Positions 18,901 to 27,593 of a stretch of 64,000 nucleotides of DNA are shown here, piece after piece. Source of the DNA: Rodentibacter caecimuris (GTDB lineage Bacteria; Pseudomonadota; Gammaproteobacteria; Enterobacterales; Pasteurellaceae); assembly GCF_024622045.1 (NCBI RefSeq), contig NZ_JANKBP010000001.1, one strand, 5' to 3'. How positions within the stretch are numbered: the first letter of the stretch is position 1; every line of letters begins with the position of its first letter. The notes below the pieces were generated by a model. The model ran no database searches, was not told the DNA's origin, and saw only the letters and a list, made by a program, of their open reading frames with translations. A program made the position numbers and the translations under genes.

Positions 18901-19393
18901 TCAAGTGATTGAATGGCGTTTTGCGAACTATAAAGAGCGTTATTGTATTCGCCCTTGGATTTATTATTTGATCCAATCTGTCACGCAGGAAAATACTCTG
19001 CCGGCAAAATTAATTACACAAGATCAAACCATTGAATTACCGCAAGTGGAGCGGGAGAGCGCATTAACCCAGTTGCAAATTTACGCACAGGCGTATTTGC
19101 AAAGTCAGTTGGAAATCCAGCTTGTTCCAACGATTGACAAAATCACCGAATTTATTGAAAAAGATGAAAGTGCGGTCAATGTTGAGGTTGTTTTGGCGAA
19201 ATTAAGAAAATTAACCGAAGATGAAAAGCAAAGAAATTATACAAAGAAAGCCGATCCTTATTGGTCTCGTGTATTGGCTCAAACGACAAAATTTGATCAG
19301 CAGGAAAACCTGATGGTATTAGTAAAACAAACGACAGATTGGTTTGGCGTGTTATTTGCAAAAGACGCTAAGAAGTCAAGTAATAAAAAATAA
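15998..19393 (+). CDS. recC: Exodeoxyribonuclease V gamma chain RecC
   Basis: The RecBCD subunit that recognises Chi and splits the duplex. The 1131-residue product has the family start (VYYSNQLEKQ...IILVQSPGMAQWLQ) and an inactive helicase/nuclease-like body. I prefer the GTG at 15998, preceded by AGG seven bases upstream, because family members begin at this point; an ATG at 15959 adds 13 hydrophobic residues without a clear ribosome site. It directly follows comNOPQ, as ppdA-ppdC precede recC in E. coli. Confidence 0.92.
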   Translation: MFIVYYSNQLEKQKEILAELFNTMPKEDPFQQDIILVQSPGMAQWLQMELAKKNGISANLTFPMPATFIWQLYKDNLPFVSLQNPFDKDSMMWRLMGLIPHFLDREEFEPLRHYLSSSPYSEQYKLYQLSSKIADLFDQYLVYRPEWIFAWEREEDEKIAAQIKRQQAHLNDVLLQQIQGNVTWQGILWRALVAKVKTDTGEQATHRAALHEKFLTLLNDKNQPKKLPNRLFIFGISALPTAYLSILQAMSLEVDIHLFFNNPSQEYWGDIRDLRMDYLSNRVRRHYQKQQEIQPLFSNSQISALTDNNLETTYYEEKLQNGNPLLAAWGKMGRDFLYTLLKDEERIPTYALNAYEEIPNRTLLGQLQSHILHLTNQPLNIAKNDRSLSIHACHSAMREVEVLHDYLLDLFNQNPLLTPKDIVVMVADINHYTPYIQSVFGNKNGDVPLIPFSISDNKLSESDALVSCYLSLLHLKESTFSAEQILALLDIPAVHQRFNISLSDLPLIREWVADAGIRFGLQKNQDGTNFNSWQAGLERMLLGYAMREEHGIWQDSLGFDSSYGLKGVLAGYLSHFFTVLSAWYEMLQEAHSMKKWQQILSALLQDFFVQNEENHDCLLYIQEKINEVTEQLEELHFNTLLQSDVIADVMRIKLEDTPNSLKFLAGKVNFCTLLPMRAVPFRVVCLLGMNEADYPRRQTPNSFDLMQYHHQKGDRVRRDDDRYLFLEALLAARDYCYISYIGRSIIDNQSKEPSILVSQLLDYINQGQTNEGKLSIQQHTMTAFSPSNFKNSDNFNRSFAAKWLPIAKMTGHKSQKEFVTLMENTESITEIELDRFVGFVENPVKFFFEKQLGVYFRDEDDRIADSENFTLTGLDKYALNNHLLYLDESEFDRYFAQANVKGVLPRAQFGQVAAETLRETVLEFKHKITDLDKPHNASVDFTLNVPWQGKTQAIRLFGYMQNLFGETNQVIEWRFANYKERYCIRPWIYYLIQSVTQENTLPAKLITQDQTIELPQVERESALTQLQIYAQAYLQSQLEIQLVPTIDKITEFIEKDESAVNVEVVLAKLRKLTEDEKQRNYTKKADPYWSRVLAQTTKFDQQENLMVLVKQTTDWFGVLFAKDAKKSSNKK

Positions 19394-19455
19394 AGTAAAT
19401 CGTCAACACGGACTTTTTTTGCTAAGATAAGTGCCCGTTTTTGAGAGGATCTCCT

Positions 19456-19905
19456 ATGCGTTGCCCATTTTGTTCTACTGAAGAAACTAAAGTCATTGAT
19501 AGTCGGTTAGTATCCGATGGTTATCAAGTCCGCCGCCGCCGTGAGTGCGGTCATTGTCACGAACGTTTTACTACCTTTGAAACCGCTGAGTTGGTTATAC
19601 CGAAAATTATTAAAAACGATGGCTCGCGGGAGCCTTTTAATGAAGACAAACTTCGCAGTGGTATTCAGCATGCTTTGGAAAAACGCCCTGTCAGTTCAGA
19701 TGATGTAGAAAAAGCGATTAGCCACATTATTTTGCAGCTACGTGCGACAGGTGAGCGTGAAGTGCCTAGCCAACTCGTCGGCAAATTGGCAATGAATGAA
19801 TTAAAAGAAATGGATAAGGTCGCATATATTCGTTTTGCTTCGGTGTATTTGAGCTTTGATAATATTAATCAATTTACCAAAGAAATTGAAAGTTTGAAGG
19901 ATTAA
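19456..19905 (+). CDS. nrdR: Transcriptional repressor NrdR
   Basis: A 149-residue repressor of ribonucleotide reductase genes. The N-terminal zinc ribbon has CPFC and a second Cys pair in RRECGHCHERF; an ATP-cone domain follows. GAGGATCTCCT lies before the chosen ATG. Its stop codon overlaps the ribD start, the common nrdR-ribD pairing. Confidence 0.95.
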   Translation: MRCPFCSTEETKVIDSRLVSDGYQVRRRRECGHCHERFTTFETAELVIPKIIKNDGSREPFNEDKLRSGIQHALEKRPVSSDDVEKAISHIILQLRATGEREVPSQLVGKLAMNELKEMDKVAYIRFASVYLSFDNINQFTKEIESLKD

Positions 19906-21029
19906 TGATGTCTGATAAATTTACCGTTCAAGACACGCAATTTATGCAACGGGCTTTGGATTTAGCGGCAAAAGGAATTTACACGACAACGCCAAATCCT
20001 GCGGTGGGTTGCGTATTAGTGAAAAATGGTGAGATTGTCGGGGAAGGTTTTCATTTTAAGACGGGGCAACCTCATGCGGAACGGGTTGCGTTGGCGCAAG
20101 CAGGTGAAAAGGCAAAAGGGGCAATCGCTTATGTTACCTTGGAGCCTTGTTCCCATTATGGTCGCACGCCGCCTTGCGCATTGGGTTTAATTGAAGCAGG
20201 TGTTGTGAAAGTTGTCGCGGCAATGGAAGATCCAAATCCGCAGGTGGCGGGTAGAGGACTGAAAATGCTTGCCGAAGCTGGTATTAAAAGTGCGGTCAAT
20301 TTACTAAAAGATTCTGCGGAAAAGTTGAATAACGGTTTTTTAAAACGTATGCGAGAAGGAACGCCTTTTGTACAGCTTAAATTAGCGATGAGCCTTGACG
20401 GTAAAACGGCTATGGCAAGCGGAGAAAGTAAATGGATTACTGGTTCAGCCTCACGTGCCGATGTGCAGAAAATGCGGGCAAAATCATCCGCACTTTTATC
20501 CACTTCCGCTACTGTTTTAACTGATGATCCCAGCCTAAATGTGCGGTGGGAGGATTTTCCTGTTGATCTCAAACAAGAATATGCGAAAGAAACCGTGCGT
20601 CAGCCTGTGCGTATTATTTTAGATTCACAACATCGCATTCAGCCAAGCCATAAATTATTTGAAACCGTGTCACCGGTGTGGTTGGTTTCAAGTGAAGCGC
20701 GTGATCTTGCGGGTTTTCCCGAGTTTTGTGAGCAAATTGTCTTGCCTCAAGATAATCTCTTATCGGAATTAATGGTTGAATTAGGAAAACGTCAAATTAA
20801 TAGTCTTTGGGTCGAAGCGGGAAAAAATTTGGCCGGTAGTTTGATTGAGCAAAAATTGGTGGATGAACTGATTCTCTATATTGCCCCAAAATTATTGGGC
20901 GAACAAGCTCGTGGTTTATGTAACTTGCCTCATTTGACACAATTAGCTGAGGCTCCTCTATGGCAACTTAACGAATTTCAACAAATTGGTGATGACATAA
21001 AATTAACTTATACGCCAAAAGGATCTTAA
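19905..21029 (+). CDS. ribD: Bifunctional riboflavin deaminase/reductase RibD
   Basis: Catalyses the second and third steps of riboflavin synthesis. The N-terminal deaminase domain has the zinc ligands HAE and PCSHYGRTPPC. The C-terminal reductase domain begins near residue 150 (VQLKLAMSLDGKTA). 374 residues, full length. It overlaps nrdR by one base and abuts degS. Confidence 0.95.
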   Translation: MMSDKFTVQDTQFMQRALDLAAKGIYTTTPNPAVGCVLVKNGEIVGEGFHFKTGQPHAERVALAQAGEKAKGAIAYVTLEPCSHYGRTPPCALGLIEAGVVKVVAAMEDPNPQVAGRGLKMLAEAGIKSAVNLLKDSAEKLNNGFLKRMREGTPFVQLKLAMSLDGKTAMASGESKWITGSASRADVQKMRAKSSALLSTSATVLTDDPSLNVRWEDFPVDLKQEYAKETVRQPVRIILDSQHRIQPSHKLFETVSPVWLVSSEARDLAGFPEFCEQIVLPQDNLLSELMVELGKRQINSLWVEAGKNLAGSLIEQKLVDELILYIAPKLLGEQARGLCNLPHLTQLAEAPLWQLNEFQQIGDDIKLTYTPKGS

Positions 21030-22052
21030 ATGCTTAAAAAACTTGTTTATTCCGCTCTTTGGGGATTAGCTGCTGCCGGCATAATTCTCTTTGCTGTGCC
21101 AAGAATAAATAGCAGCAATATTTTTACCTCTGATGACATTGTTTCTTTCAAAAATGCGGTGCGTATCGCATCGCCTGCGGTAGTCAATGTGTACAATCGC
21201 TCTTTCTCATCAGCCAGTATTAACGATAATGATCAACTGCAAGTGAATAATTTGGGATCGGGTGTTATTATGAGTAAAGACGGCTATATTCTCACCAATA
21301 AACACGTGATCCAAAATGCCGATCAGATTGTGGTGGCATTACAGAATGGTAATATTTATGAAGCAAACCTGATCGGTTCCGATAATTTAACGGATCTTGC
21401 GGTGTTGAAAATTCATGCCGATAATCTTTCTACTATTCCACAAAATGCGAATCGCCAAGTTCATGTCGGGGATGTCGCTCTGGCGATTGGCAATCCTTAT
21501 AATCTTGGACAAAGCGTTTCTCAGGGAATTATTAGTGCCGTAGGACGAAGTGCGGTGGGGGATTCTCTTGGCAGACAAAATTTTATTCAAACGGATGCTT
21601 CAATTAATCGTGGTAATTCAGGTGGTGCGTTAATTAATTCAGCCGGTGAGCTGGTTGGAATCAGCACCTTGAGTATCGGTAAAACGTCAACGGAAATTGC
21701 CGAAGGTCTAAATTTCGCCATTCCGATGGATATTGCAAATGATGTTTTGCATAAAATTATCCGCGACGGACGTGTCATTCGAGGTTATTTTGGCGTACAA
21801 AGCGAGATTAATTCCAGTGCGGAACAAGGAATTTTGATTACGGGCGTTACACCGAATAGTCCCGCCTCAAAAGCCGGTATTCAAGTAGGCGATGTTATCT
21901 TAAAACTGAATAATCAAGAGGGCATTTCAACCCGTGAAATGATGCAAATTATTTCCAATACCAAACCGAATACAAGAGTAACGGTAACAGTAATGCGTTT
22001 AGGACGAGTGTTTGATTTGTCTGTGATGGTGGAAGAGCTTCCGTCTAATTAG
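21030..22052 (+). CDS. degS: Periplasmic serine protease DegS
   Basis: A membrane-anchored protease that starts the sigma-E envelope stress cascade by cutting RseA. One N-terminal membrane helix, then a trypsin-like domain with the triad His in LTNKHVI, Asp in DLTDLAVL and Ser in RGNSGGAL, then a single PDZ domain at the C-terminus. A single PDZ and 340 residues separate it from DegP/DegQ. It follows ribD with no gap. Confidence 0.9.
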   Translation: MLKKLVYSALWGLAAAGIILFAVPRINSSNIFTSDDIVSFKNAVRIASPAVVNVYNRSFSSASINDNDQLQVNNLGSGVIMSKDGYILTNKHVIQNADQIVVALQNGNIYEANLIGSDNLTDLAVLKIHADNLSTIPQNANRQVHVGDVALAIGNPYNLGQSVSQGIISAVGRSAVGDSLGRQNFIQTDASINRGNSGGALINSAGELVGISTLSIGKTSTEIAEGLNFAIPMDIANDVLHKIIRDGRVIRGYFGVQSEINSSAEQGILITGVTPNSPASKAGIQVGDVILKLNNQEGISTREMMQIISNTKPNTRVTVTVMRLGRVFDLSVMVEELPSN

Positions 22053-22059
22053 AGGAGAT

Positions 22060-22653
22060 ATGGAGATTAAAACCAGTCATTTTTTTGCTTGTTTAGACCG
22101 TTTGCGTTTGATTCAACGTTGGTCATTAATGCGCAACATTGAAAAAGAAAATTTGGCAGAGCATAGCTTGCAAGTCGCATTTGTCGCACAAGCGTTAGCG
22201 ATTATTAAAAATAAATTTTTTGATGGTCGGGTTAATTCGGAACGGATCGCCGTTATGGCGATGTATCATGATACATCTGAAATTTTTACCGGTGATTTGC
22301 CGACACCGATTAAATATTTCAACCCTGAAATCACTCAAGCCTATAAACAAATTGAGAGCGCGGCGGAACTTCATTTAATCAGTCTTTTACCGCAAGCACT
22401 CCAAGCTGATTTTGCCCCTTATTTAGACAGTGAAACCTTTTCTGATGAGGAAAAGCATTTAGTGAAACAGGCGGATTTAATTTGTGCTTATATTAAAGCA
22501 CAATTTGAGCTGGAGAATGGCAATCAAGAATTTAAAAGCGCAAAAACAAGATTGGAAAGCCTAATGCAACAATGGCATAGCCAAGAAATGGATTACTTCT
22601 TACAAGTTTTTATGCCAAGTTTCGGGCGTTCATTGGATGAGATTGCATTGTAG
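22060..22653 (+). CDS. yfbR: 5'-deoxynucleotidase YfbR
   Basis: An HD-domain nucleotidase that removes phosphate from deoxynucleoside 5'-monophosphates. Metal ligands are visible as EHSLQVAFVAQ and MYHDTSEIFTGDLPTPIKY. 197 residues, normal length. GAGGAGAT precedes the ATG, 7 bases after degS ends. Confidence 0.92.
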   Translation: MEIKTSHFFACLDRLRLIQRWSLMRNIEKENLAEHSLQVAFVAQALAIIKNKFFDGRVNSERIAVMAMYHDTSEIFTGDLPTPIKYFNPEITQAYKQIESAAELHLISLLPQALQADFAPYLDSETFSDEEKHLVKQADLICAYIKAQFELENGNQEFKSAKTRLESLMQQWHSQEMDYFLQVFMPSFGRSLDEIAL

Positions 22654-22701
22654 CAATCATTATATACAGACACTTTTAGAAGTGCGGTCAATTTTTCAAA
22701 T

Positions 22702-22735
22702 AAAAATGGCGTTAATTAAAACGCCATTTTTTTAT
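22702..22735. terminator. Strong bidirectional terminator
   Basis: Twelve-base arms at 22702-22713 and 22720-22731 (AAAAATGGCGTT / AACGCCATTTTT) with T tracts both ways, between convergent yfbR and rnb. Confidence 0.85.
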
Positions 22736-22736
22736 G

Positions 22737-24716
22737 CTAAATCACCACTGAACCAACAATACTTCGGGTTGCTTCTTTTACTTCCGTGAGTTTTACACGC
22801 ACAATATCCCCGATTTTGTATGCCCGTTCACCTTTAATGTAGAGGGCGAGTTCATCGGTATTCACTTGGATTTCCTCTTTATTATTATGAAGGGTAGAGG
22901 CCGGCACAAACATTGACGCACCATTTTCTAATAATTGAACCCGTAATCCTCCCCGCATAACATCTTGCACTTCAGCATCAAATTCTGCATTTTCAGCCAC
23001 TTTATCGACAAGATAGCGACAATATAACCAATCGGCAATATCACGTTCTACCAAGCGATTTTGGCGGCGGGCTTCTTGCAAGCGTGCTAACACTTCGTCT
23101 TGTGGTTTTTCATAAGGTTGTTGTGTCAGTACGGCTTTGATTAAGCGGTGATTCACCATATCGGAATATTTACGAATTGGTGATGTCCAAGTGGCATATC
23201 CTTCCAAGCCCAGACCAAAGTGCGGTGCTAATTCTGCTTTAAATTCGGCAAAGGTTAAATAGCGGCGCAAGCGTAATTCGAGATAATCGCCGTCAATAGG
23301 TTCGATATCGTGACGCATTTGGCAATAGCCATTTAATGTTGATAAATTTTCCGTAGAATAACGCTCATTAAGTTCCGATTGATTTTCTTCGTTAGCCAAA
23401 TTTGCCATTAAGAAATGATGGGCGTTTTCCAAGAATTTTTTATCAAAACCGCTATGAGTGTTGAAGATACCGGTTTTTGTCTGTTCATTTAAGAATTGTG
23501 CCGCACAAATATTCGCAATAATCATTGATTCTTCTACAATTTGATTTGCAATGCGGCGGTGTTCCGCTTTGATCTCTTGCACTTTGCCATTTTCAGCCAG
23601 CACAAAAGAATAATCCGGTTTTTCTTTGAACAATAGCGAATGGGTTTTACGCCAGTTGATCCGTGCTAATGTAAATTGGTGTAGGCGATGAATTTGCTCG
23701 GTAATTTCAGTGGTTTCCGGTTGCCACGCATTGGGTACTTGTTCTAAATAATCAGAAACTTTGTTATAGGCAAGTTTGGCTTTTGATTGTACATGAGCCG
23801 AAACAAAATACGGTTTTGCCGTGATATTACCTTGTAAATCCGTTTCAATATAGCAAACGAGGGCTGGACGGGTTTCATTTGCCATTAAAGAGCAGAGTTC
23901 ATCGGAAAGCTCACGTGGCAACATGGGAATATTAAAACCGGGAAGATAATTAGTGAAACAACGTTGCTTCGCATCTTTTTCGATTTGTGAATCAAGGGCG
24001 ATATAAGCTGTCGGGTCGGCAATCGCAACGACTAATTTCCAACCGATTTGCTCACCATTTTGTTCAACAGGCTCAATATAGAGAGCATCATCCATATCTT
24101 GTGTGCTTTCACTGTCAATGGTAACAAAATGAAGTGCGGTCAAATCTTCACGTGTTTGTTGATCAAGCATTTCATAATGCTCGGCACCTTGTACCGGATA
24201 ACGGGATTGTTCGTGACGGGCAAGAGTGACCCACCAAGGGGCAAATTCATCATCTGCACGGCAAATAAATTGGTTAATCGTGGCATAGAAAAAGCGATCA
24301 TCACGCAATGGGTGAGTTTTCAGGTTAGCAACAACCCAATCGCCTTCTTGCAATTCTTCTTTTACAGACTTGGCTTGTTGCGCACCAATAGGCTGATTAA
24401 TGCTTGGGTGATCGACCAACACTTGTAATTTCTTGTCTTTATTGAACCGCACTTTTGCAATAAAACGGGTCAGCATAGGTTCGATCAAGGATTCTGGTTC
24501 GGCTTGTTCTTTGTCACCTTGTTTTTCAATTGTGGCGGTAATTTTATCGCCGTGCATCACTTTTTTCATCGCAGGTGGCGCAATAAAATAGGTTTTCTTA
24601 TCACATTCTAAAAAACCATAGGCTTTGTCGGTGCTTTTCACTACACCTTCTACACGCTCTTTGCTTTCGTGAATTTGTTGTTTGAGTTGTGCGAGTAATG
24701 GATTGTCTTGGAACAT
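22737..24716 (-). CDS. rnb: Exoribonuclease II (RNase II)
   Basis: A 3'-to-5' processive single-strand RNA exonuclease. Two N-terminal cold-shock-like domains, then the RNB catalytic domain with the acidic motif DSESTQDMDDAL, then a C-terminal S1 domain (VQDVMRGGLRVQLLENGA). The 659-residue length fits RNase II rather than the longer RNase R. Confidence 0.94.
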   Translation of the reverse strand: MFQDNPLLAQLKQQIHESKERVEGVVKSTDKAYGFLECDKKTYFIAPPAMKKVMHGDKITATIEKQGDKEQAEPESLIEPMLTRFIAKVRFNKDKKLQVLVDHPSINQPIGAQQAKSVKEELQEGDWVVANLKTHPLRDDRFFYATINQFICRADDEFAPWWVTLARHEQSRYPVQGAEHYEMLDQQTREDLTALHFVTIDSESTQDMDDALYIEPVEQNGEQIGWKLVVAIADPTAYIALDSQIEKDAKQRCFTNYLPGFNIPMLPRELSDELCSLMANETRPALVCYIETDLQGNITAKPYFVSAHVQSKAKLAYNKVSDYLEQVPNAWQPETTEITEQIHRLHQFTLARINWRKTHSLLFKEKPDYSFVLAENGKVQEIKAEHRRIANQIVEESMIIANICAAQFLNEQTKTGIFNTHSGFDKKFLENAHHFLMANLANEENQSELNERYSTENLSTLNGYCQMRHDIEPIDGDYLELRLRRYLTFAEFKAELAPHFGLGLEGYATWTSPIRKYSDMVNHRLIKAVLTQQPYEKPQDEVLARLQEARRQNRLVERDIADWLYCRYLVDKVAENAEFDAEVQDVMRGGLRVQLLENGASMFVPASTLHNNKEEIQVNTDELALYIKGERAYKIGDIVRVKLTEVKEATRSIVGSVVI

Positions 24717-24740
24717 AGTTATATTTTAAAAAAGAGAAAA

Positions 24741-24762
24741 GGCAGACCGAAAAGTCTGCCCA
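24741..24762 (-). terminator. Terminator after fabI
   Basis: GGCAGAC / GTCTGCC stem at 24741-24760, with TTTTCTCTTTTTT downstream on the minus strand. Confidence 0.75.
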
Positions 24763-24780
24763 AAATAAATGAGATGAAAA

Positions 24781-25569
24781 TTATTCTTCACCTAATTCGC
24801 CCATTGCGGTGATACTAAAACCGGCATCAACATGAACGATTTCGCCTGTAATACCGGAAGCAAGATCGGAACATAAAAACGCAGCGGAGTTACCTACATC
24901 TTCGATTGTCACTGTGCGGCGTAATGCTGCGGTTTTCTCAAAGGCAGAAAGCATTTTCTTGAAGTTTTTAATGCCTGAGGCGGCTAATGTACGAATCGGG
25001 CCGGCAGAAATCGCATTAACACGGATCCCGTCTTTGCCTAAATCCGCAGCCATTACTCGAGTTGCTGCTTCTAATGAGGCTTTTGCCAAACACATGACAT
25101 TGTAATTAGGGATTGCACGTTCCGCCCCTAAGTAAGAAAGGGTGAGTAATGCAGCATTCGGATTTAAATAAGGACGTGCGGCTTGTGCCATTGCCACAAA
25201 GCTATATGCACTGATATCGTGAGCAATACGGTAGCCCTCACGGGTTGCGGCATTGACATAATCACCGTCCAATTGATCGCCCGGTGCAAAAGCAATGGCG
25301 TGCACGAAACCGTCAAATTTATCCCAATGTTTACTTAATTCTGCAAAGCAGTTTTGGATACTTTCATCGGTTGCCACATCTAAAGGAAGCACAATATCAG
25401 AACCGAATTCTTTGGCAAATTCTTCTACGCGCGGTTGTAATTTTTCGTTGAGATAAGTGAAAGCAAGTTCCGCACCTTGCTCTTTCATTGATTTTGCGAT
25501 TCCGTAAGCAATGGAACGATTGCTTGCCAGACCAGTGACTAAAATTCGTTTACCTGTTAAGAAACCCAT
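24781..25569 (-). CDS. fabI: Enoyl-ACP reductase (NADH) FabI
   Basis: Performs the final reduction in each round of fatty-acid elongation; the target of triclosan-type inhibitors. Short-chain dehydrogenase fold with the divergent FabI nucleotide loop GLASNRSIAYGIA and catalytic Tyr-x6-Lys in NYNVMCLAK. 262 residues from MGFLTGKRI; an in-frame upstream extension has no family match. Confidence 0.95.
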   Translation of the reverse strand: MGFLTGKRILVTGLASNRSIAYGIAKSMKEQGAELAFTYLNEKLQPRVEEFAKEFGSDIVLPLDVATDESIQNCFAELSKHWDKFDGFVHAIAFAPGDQLDGDYVNAATREGYRIAHDISAYSFVAMAQAARPYLNPNAALLTLSYLGAERAIPNYNVMCLAKASLEAATRVMAADLGKDGIRVNAISAGPIRTLAASGIKNFKKMLSAFEKTAALRRTVTIEDVGNSAAFLCSDLASGITGEIVHVDAGFSITAMGELGEE

Positions 25570-25661
25570 GTTTTTTCCTATTGGTTGAATAAAAATTGGG
25601 TGGATTATACCTGTTTTGCCTATTTTGAGCAATGAAACGGCTTTTTGGTTGAACCAGTATA

Positions 25662-26417
25662 TTACGCCGGATTATCAATATCCTTAAATTCCACATCAAA
25701 GCCATATTCTTTTGCCAGCCACTCGCCGAGAGCTTTGATACCGTAGCGTTCGGTGGCGTGATGGCCGGCGGCAAAAAAGTGTATCCCTTGCTCACGGGCG
25801 GAGTGGATGGTTTGTTCCGAGACCTCACCGGTAATAAACGCATCACAACCTCGTGCCGCCGCGAGGTCGATATATCCCTGTCCTCCTCCGGTACAAATAC
25901 CGATTTTGCGAATAAAGTGCGGTCCGTTTTCGGTGCAAATTAACGGTTTACGTTGAAGAACCTGTTCAATACGGGCGGCAAATTCTTCTGCTGTTATTGG
26001 TTTGTTTAATTCTCCCCAAACGGGAATGCTTGTCGGAGTATTTTCTAACGGTTGTAAATTTTCGATACCGAGTAGTTTGGCAAGTTGTGCATTATTGCCA
26101 AGTTCAGGATGTACGTCCAATGGCAAATGATAGCCATATAAATTGATGTCATTGACTAATAAGGTTTTGATTCGTTTACCTTTCATTCCTCGAATGCAAG
26201 GATTTTCGCTTTTCCAAAAATATCCGTGATGTACCAACAGGGCATCGGCTTGTTGTTCAACCGCATAATCAATTAAAGCTTGGCTGGCGGTCACACCCGT
26301 GATGATTTTTTTAATGGCTGTTTTGCCTTCTACTTGTAAGCCGTTCGGGGCATAGTCGGAAATTTGGTTTGAATTGAGCGTTTGGTTGAGAAGTTGTTCA
26401 AGTTCAAGATTATCCAT
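25662..26417 (-). CDS. Nif3-like dinuclear metal centre protein (YbgI family)
   Basis: A NIF3/YbgI-family protein, thought to be a metal-dependent hydrolase related to GTP cyclohydrolase folds. Metal ligands: LLVHHGYFW near the N-terminus and FAAGHHATERYG near the C-terminus. I chose MDNLELEQ at 26417 as start, giving 251 residues; the 30 hydrophobic residues upstream fall outside the family. Confidence 0.9.
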   Translation of the reverse strand: MDNLELEQLLNQTLNSNQISDYAPNGLQVEGKTAIKKIITGVTASQALIDYAVEQQADALLVHHGYFWKSENPCIRGMKGKRIKTLLVNDINLYGYHLPLDVHPELGNNAQLAKLLGIENLQPLENTPTSIPVWGELNKPITAEEFAARIEQVLQRKPLICTENGPHFIRKIGICTGGGQGYIDLAAARGCDAFITGEVSEQTIHSAREQGIHFFAAGHHATERYGIKALGEWLAKEYGFDVEFKDIDNPA

Positions 26418-26462
26418 AAATAAAAGAGAAATGGGGAAAAAGATGGCGTATAGTACGAAATT

Positions 26463-26512
26463 TAAAAAAAAATGGCTAGTGCAAAAAGTTTGTTGGAAAT
26501 ATTGCACTAGCC
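26463..26512 (-). terminator. Terminator of the que operon
   Basis: Perfect 11-bp arms GGCTAGTGCAA (26474-26484) and TTGCACTAGCC (26502-26512), followed on the minus strand by a run of nine T residues. Confidence 0.85.
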
Positions 26513-26531
26513 CTGTTTTACTACTTATTTT

Positions 26532-27161
26532 TTATTCAATGCCCACTAGTTTATGAGTCTGTAAACTTAATTGCCATTTGGGTTTATTCGTGCGCTGATT
26601 AAGTTTGCCTAACTGAGTGATGGTTTCCAGTAAATTCATTTTGCCGTCGATGTCACAAGGGGATAGATAATAGTGTTGCGCACGGATTTTTTGTTCTATC
26701 AGTTCACAAAAAGGTAAGACATTTTCATCTGCTACGACGCGTACTTCATCGGCAGATTCAATGCAACGTTGCTCGTATTTGTGCATATAAAGACGCTTTG
26801 GACTGGTGGCGATATAGTCGATTTGTGGCGGAATTACTTTTAAGCCGTTGGTTTCAATGGCGAGAAAATAGCCGTCGGCTTTGAATTGATCGAGTAGCAA
26901 TTCAATTTTAGGCACAATGGTGGGTTCGCCACCGGTGATGATAATATTCTTCGCTGAAAACGACCGCACTTTTGCCAGAATCTGTGAGGCAGACCAGCGT
27001 TCAAATTGGTTATAAGGCGTATCGCACCAAGGGCAGGCGAGATTACATTTACCAAAACGAACAAAAATGCTGGGCATACCCGTATTGAAGCCTTCCCCTT
27101 GCAGGCTTTCAAAAATTTCCACAATATTAAAGTGCGGTTTTAAAACCGCTTGATTTTTCAC
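26532..27161 (-). CDS. queE: 7-carboxy-7-deazaguanine synthase QueE
   Basis: A radical SAM enzyme that contracts the ring of carboxytetrahydropterin to CDG in queuosine/preQ1 synthesis. The cluster motif CNLACPWCD has the CxxxCxxC spacing; the FESLQGEG and IITGGEP motifs are also present. 209 residues. The start is a GTG at 27161-27159 that lies inside one arm of an uptake-signal hairpin. Third gene of queC-queD-queE. Confidence 0.94.
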   Translation of the reverse strand: MKNQAVLKPHFNIVEIFESLQGEGFNTGMPSIFVRFGKCNLACPWCDTPYNQFERWSASQILAKVRSFSAKNIIITGGEPTIVPKIELLLDQFKADGYFLAIETNGLKVIPPQIDYIATSPKRLYMHKYEQRCIESADEVRVVADENVLPFCELIEQKIRAQHYYLSPCDIDGKMNLLETITQLGKLNQRTNKPKWQLSLQTHKLVGIE

Positions 27162-27169
27162 CGCACTTT
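27129..27169 (-). repeat. Inverted uptake-signal pair across the queE start
   Basis: AAAGTGCGGT (27129-27138) and ACCGCACTTT (27160-27169) can form a stem that includes the queE GTG codon and the queD stop codon. The queE N-terminal residues KPHF are encoded by the downstream copy. Confidence 0.75.
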
Positions 27170-27593
27170 ACTCCGAATATTCACAAAAAGAAGTGGGAGT
27201 TTCCCACAAACGGATTGCTGAAACCGCGAGTTTTTCATCATATTTCAATCGGTTAAAAATGAATCGAGCCATTTCTTCAGCGGTCGTGCGAAAAGGTACG
27301 GCAAAAGTTTTTGAATTTAGTTCTTGCAATAATGCGGCGATTTTACTTTCCCGTTCACTGGTTTGATCGTAAATAAAAGCGTGATCCATGGGATCTAAAA
27401 TGGCTTTTTTCACGGTATTTTTTAAATCGGAAAAATCCATAACCATAGATTTTTTCGCCCCATTTTCGTGCAAGTCGCCGGTGATTTCCACTTGTAATTT
27501 GTAAGTGTGTCCATGTAGATTTTGGCATTTACCATCGTGATTATCTAATAAATGTGCCATATCAAAACTGAACTCTTTGGAAATTTTAAACAT
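27168..27593 (-). CDS. queD: 6-carboxy-tetrahydropterin synthase QueD
   Basis: Converts dihydroneopterin triphosphate to 6-carboxytetrahydropterin, the first committed step of preQ0 synthesis. Zinc-binding histidines in FDMAHLL and LHGHTYK and the catalytic Cys in DGKCQNLHGH. 141 residues from MFKISKEF; the start overlaps the end of queC by 8 bases, and the longer in-frame extension is queC sequence in another frame. Confidence 0.94.
   Translation of the reverse strand: MFKISKEFSFDMAHLLDNHDGKCQNLHGHTYKLQVEITGDLHENGAKKSMVMDFSDLKNTVKKAILDPMDHAFIYDQTSERESKIAALLQELNSKTFAVPFRTTAEEMARFIFNRLKYDEKLAVSAIRLWETPTSFCEYSE

Noticed and set aside
25056..25120. FabI Cys in NYNVMCLAK as a resistance change
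   Set aside because: The catalytic Tyr-x6-Lys is intact and I know of no resistance link for this position, so it is probably lineage variation.
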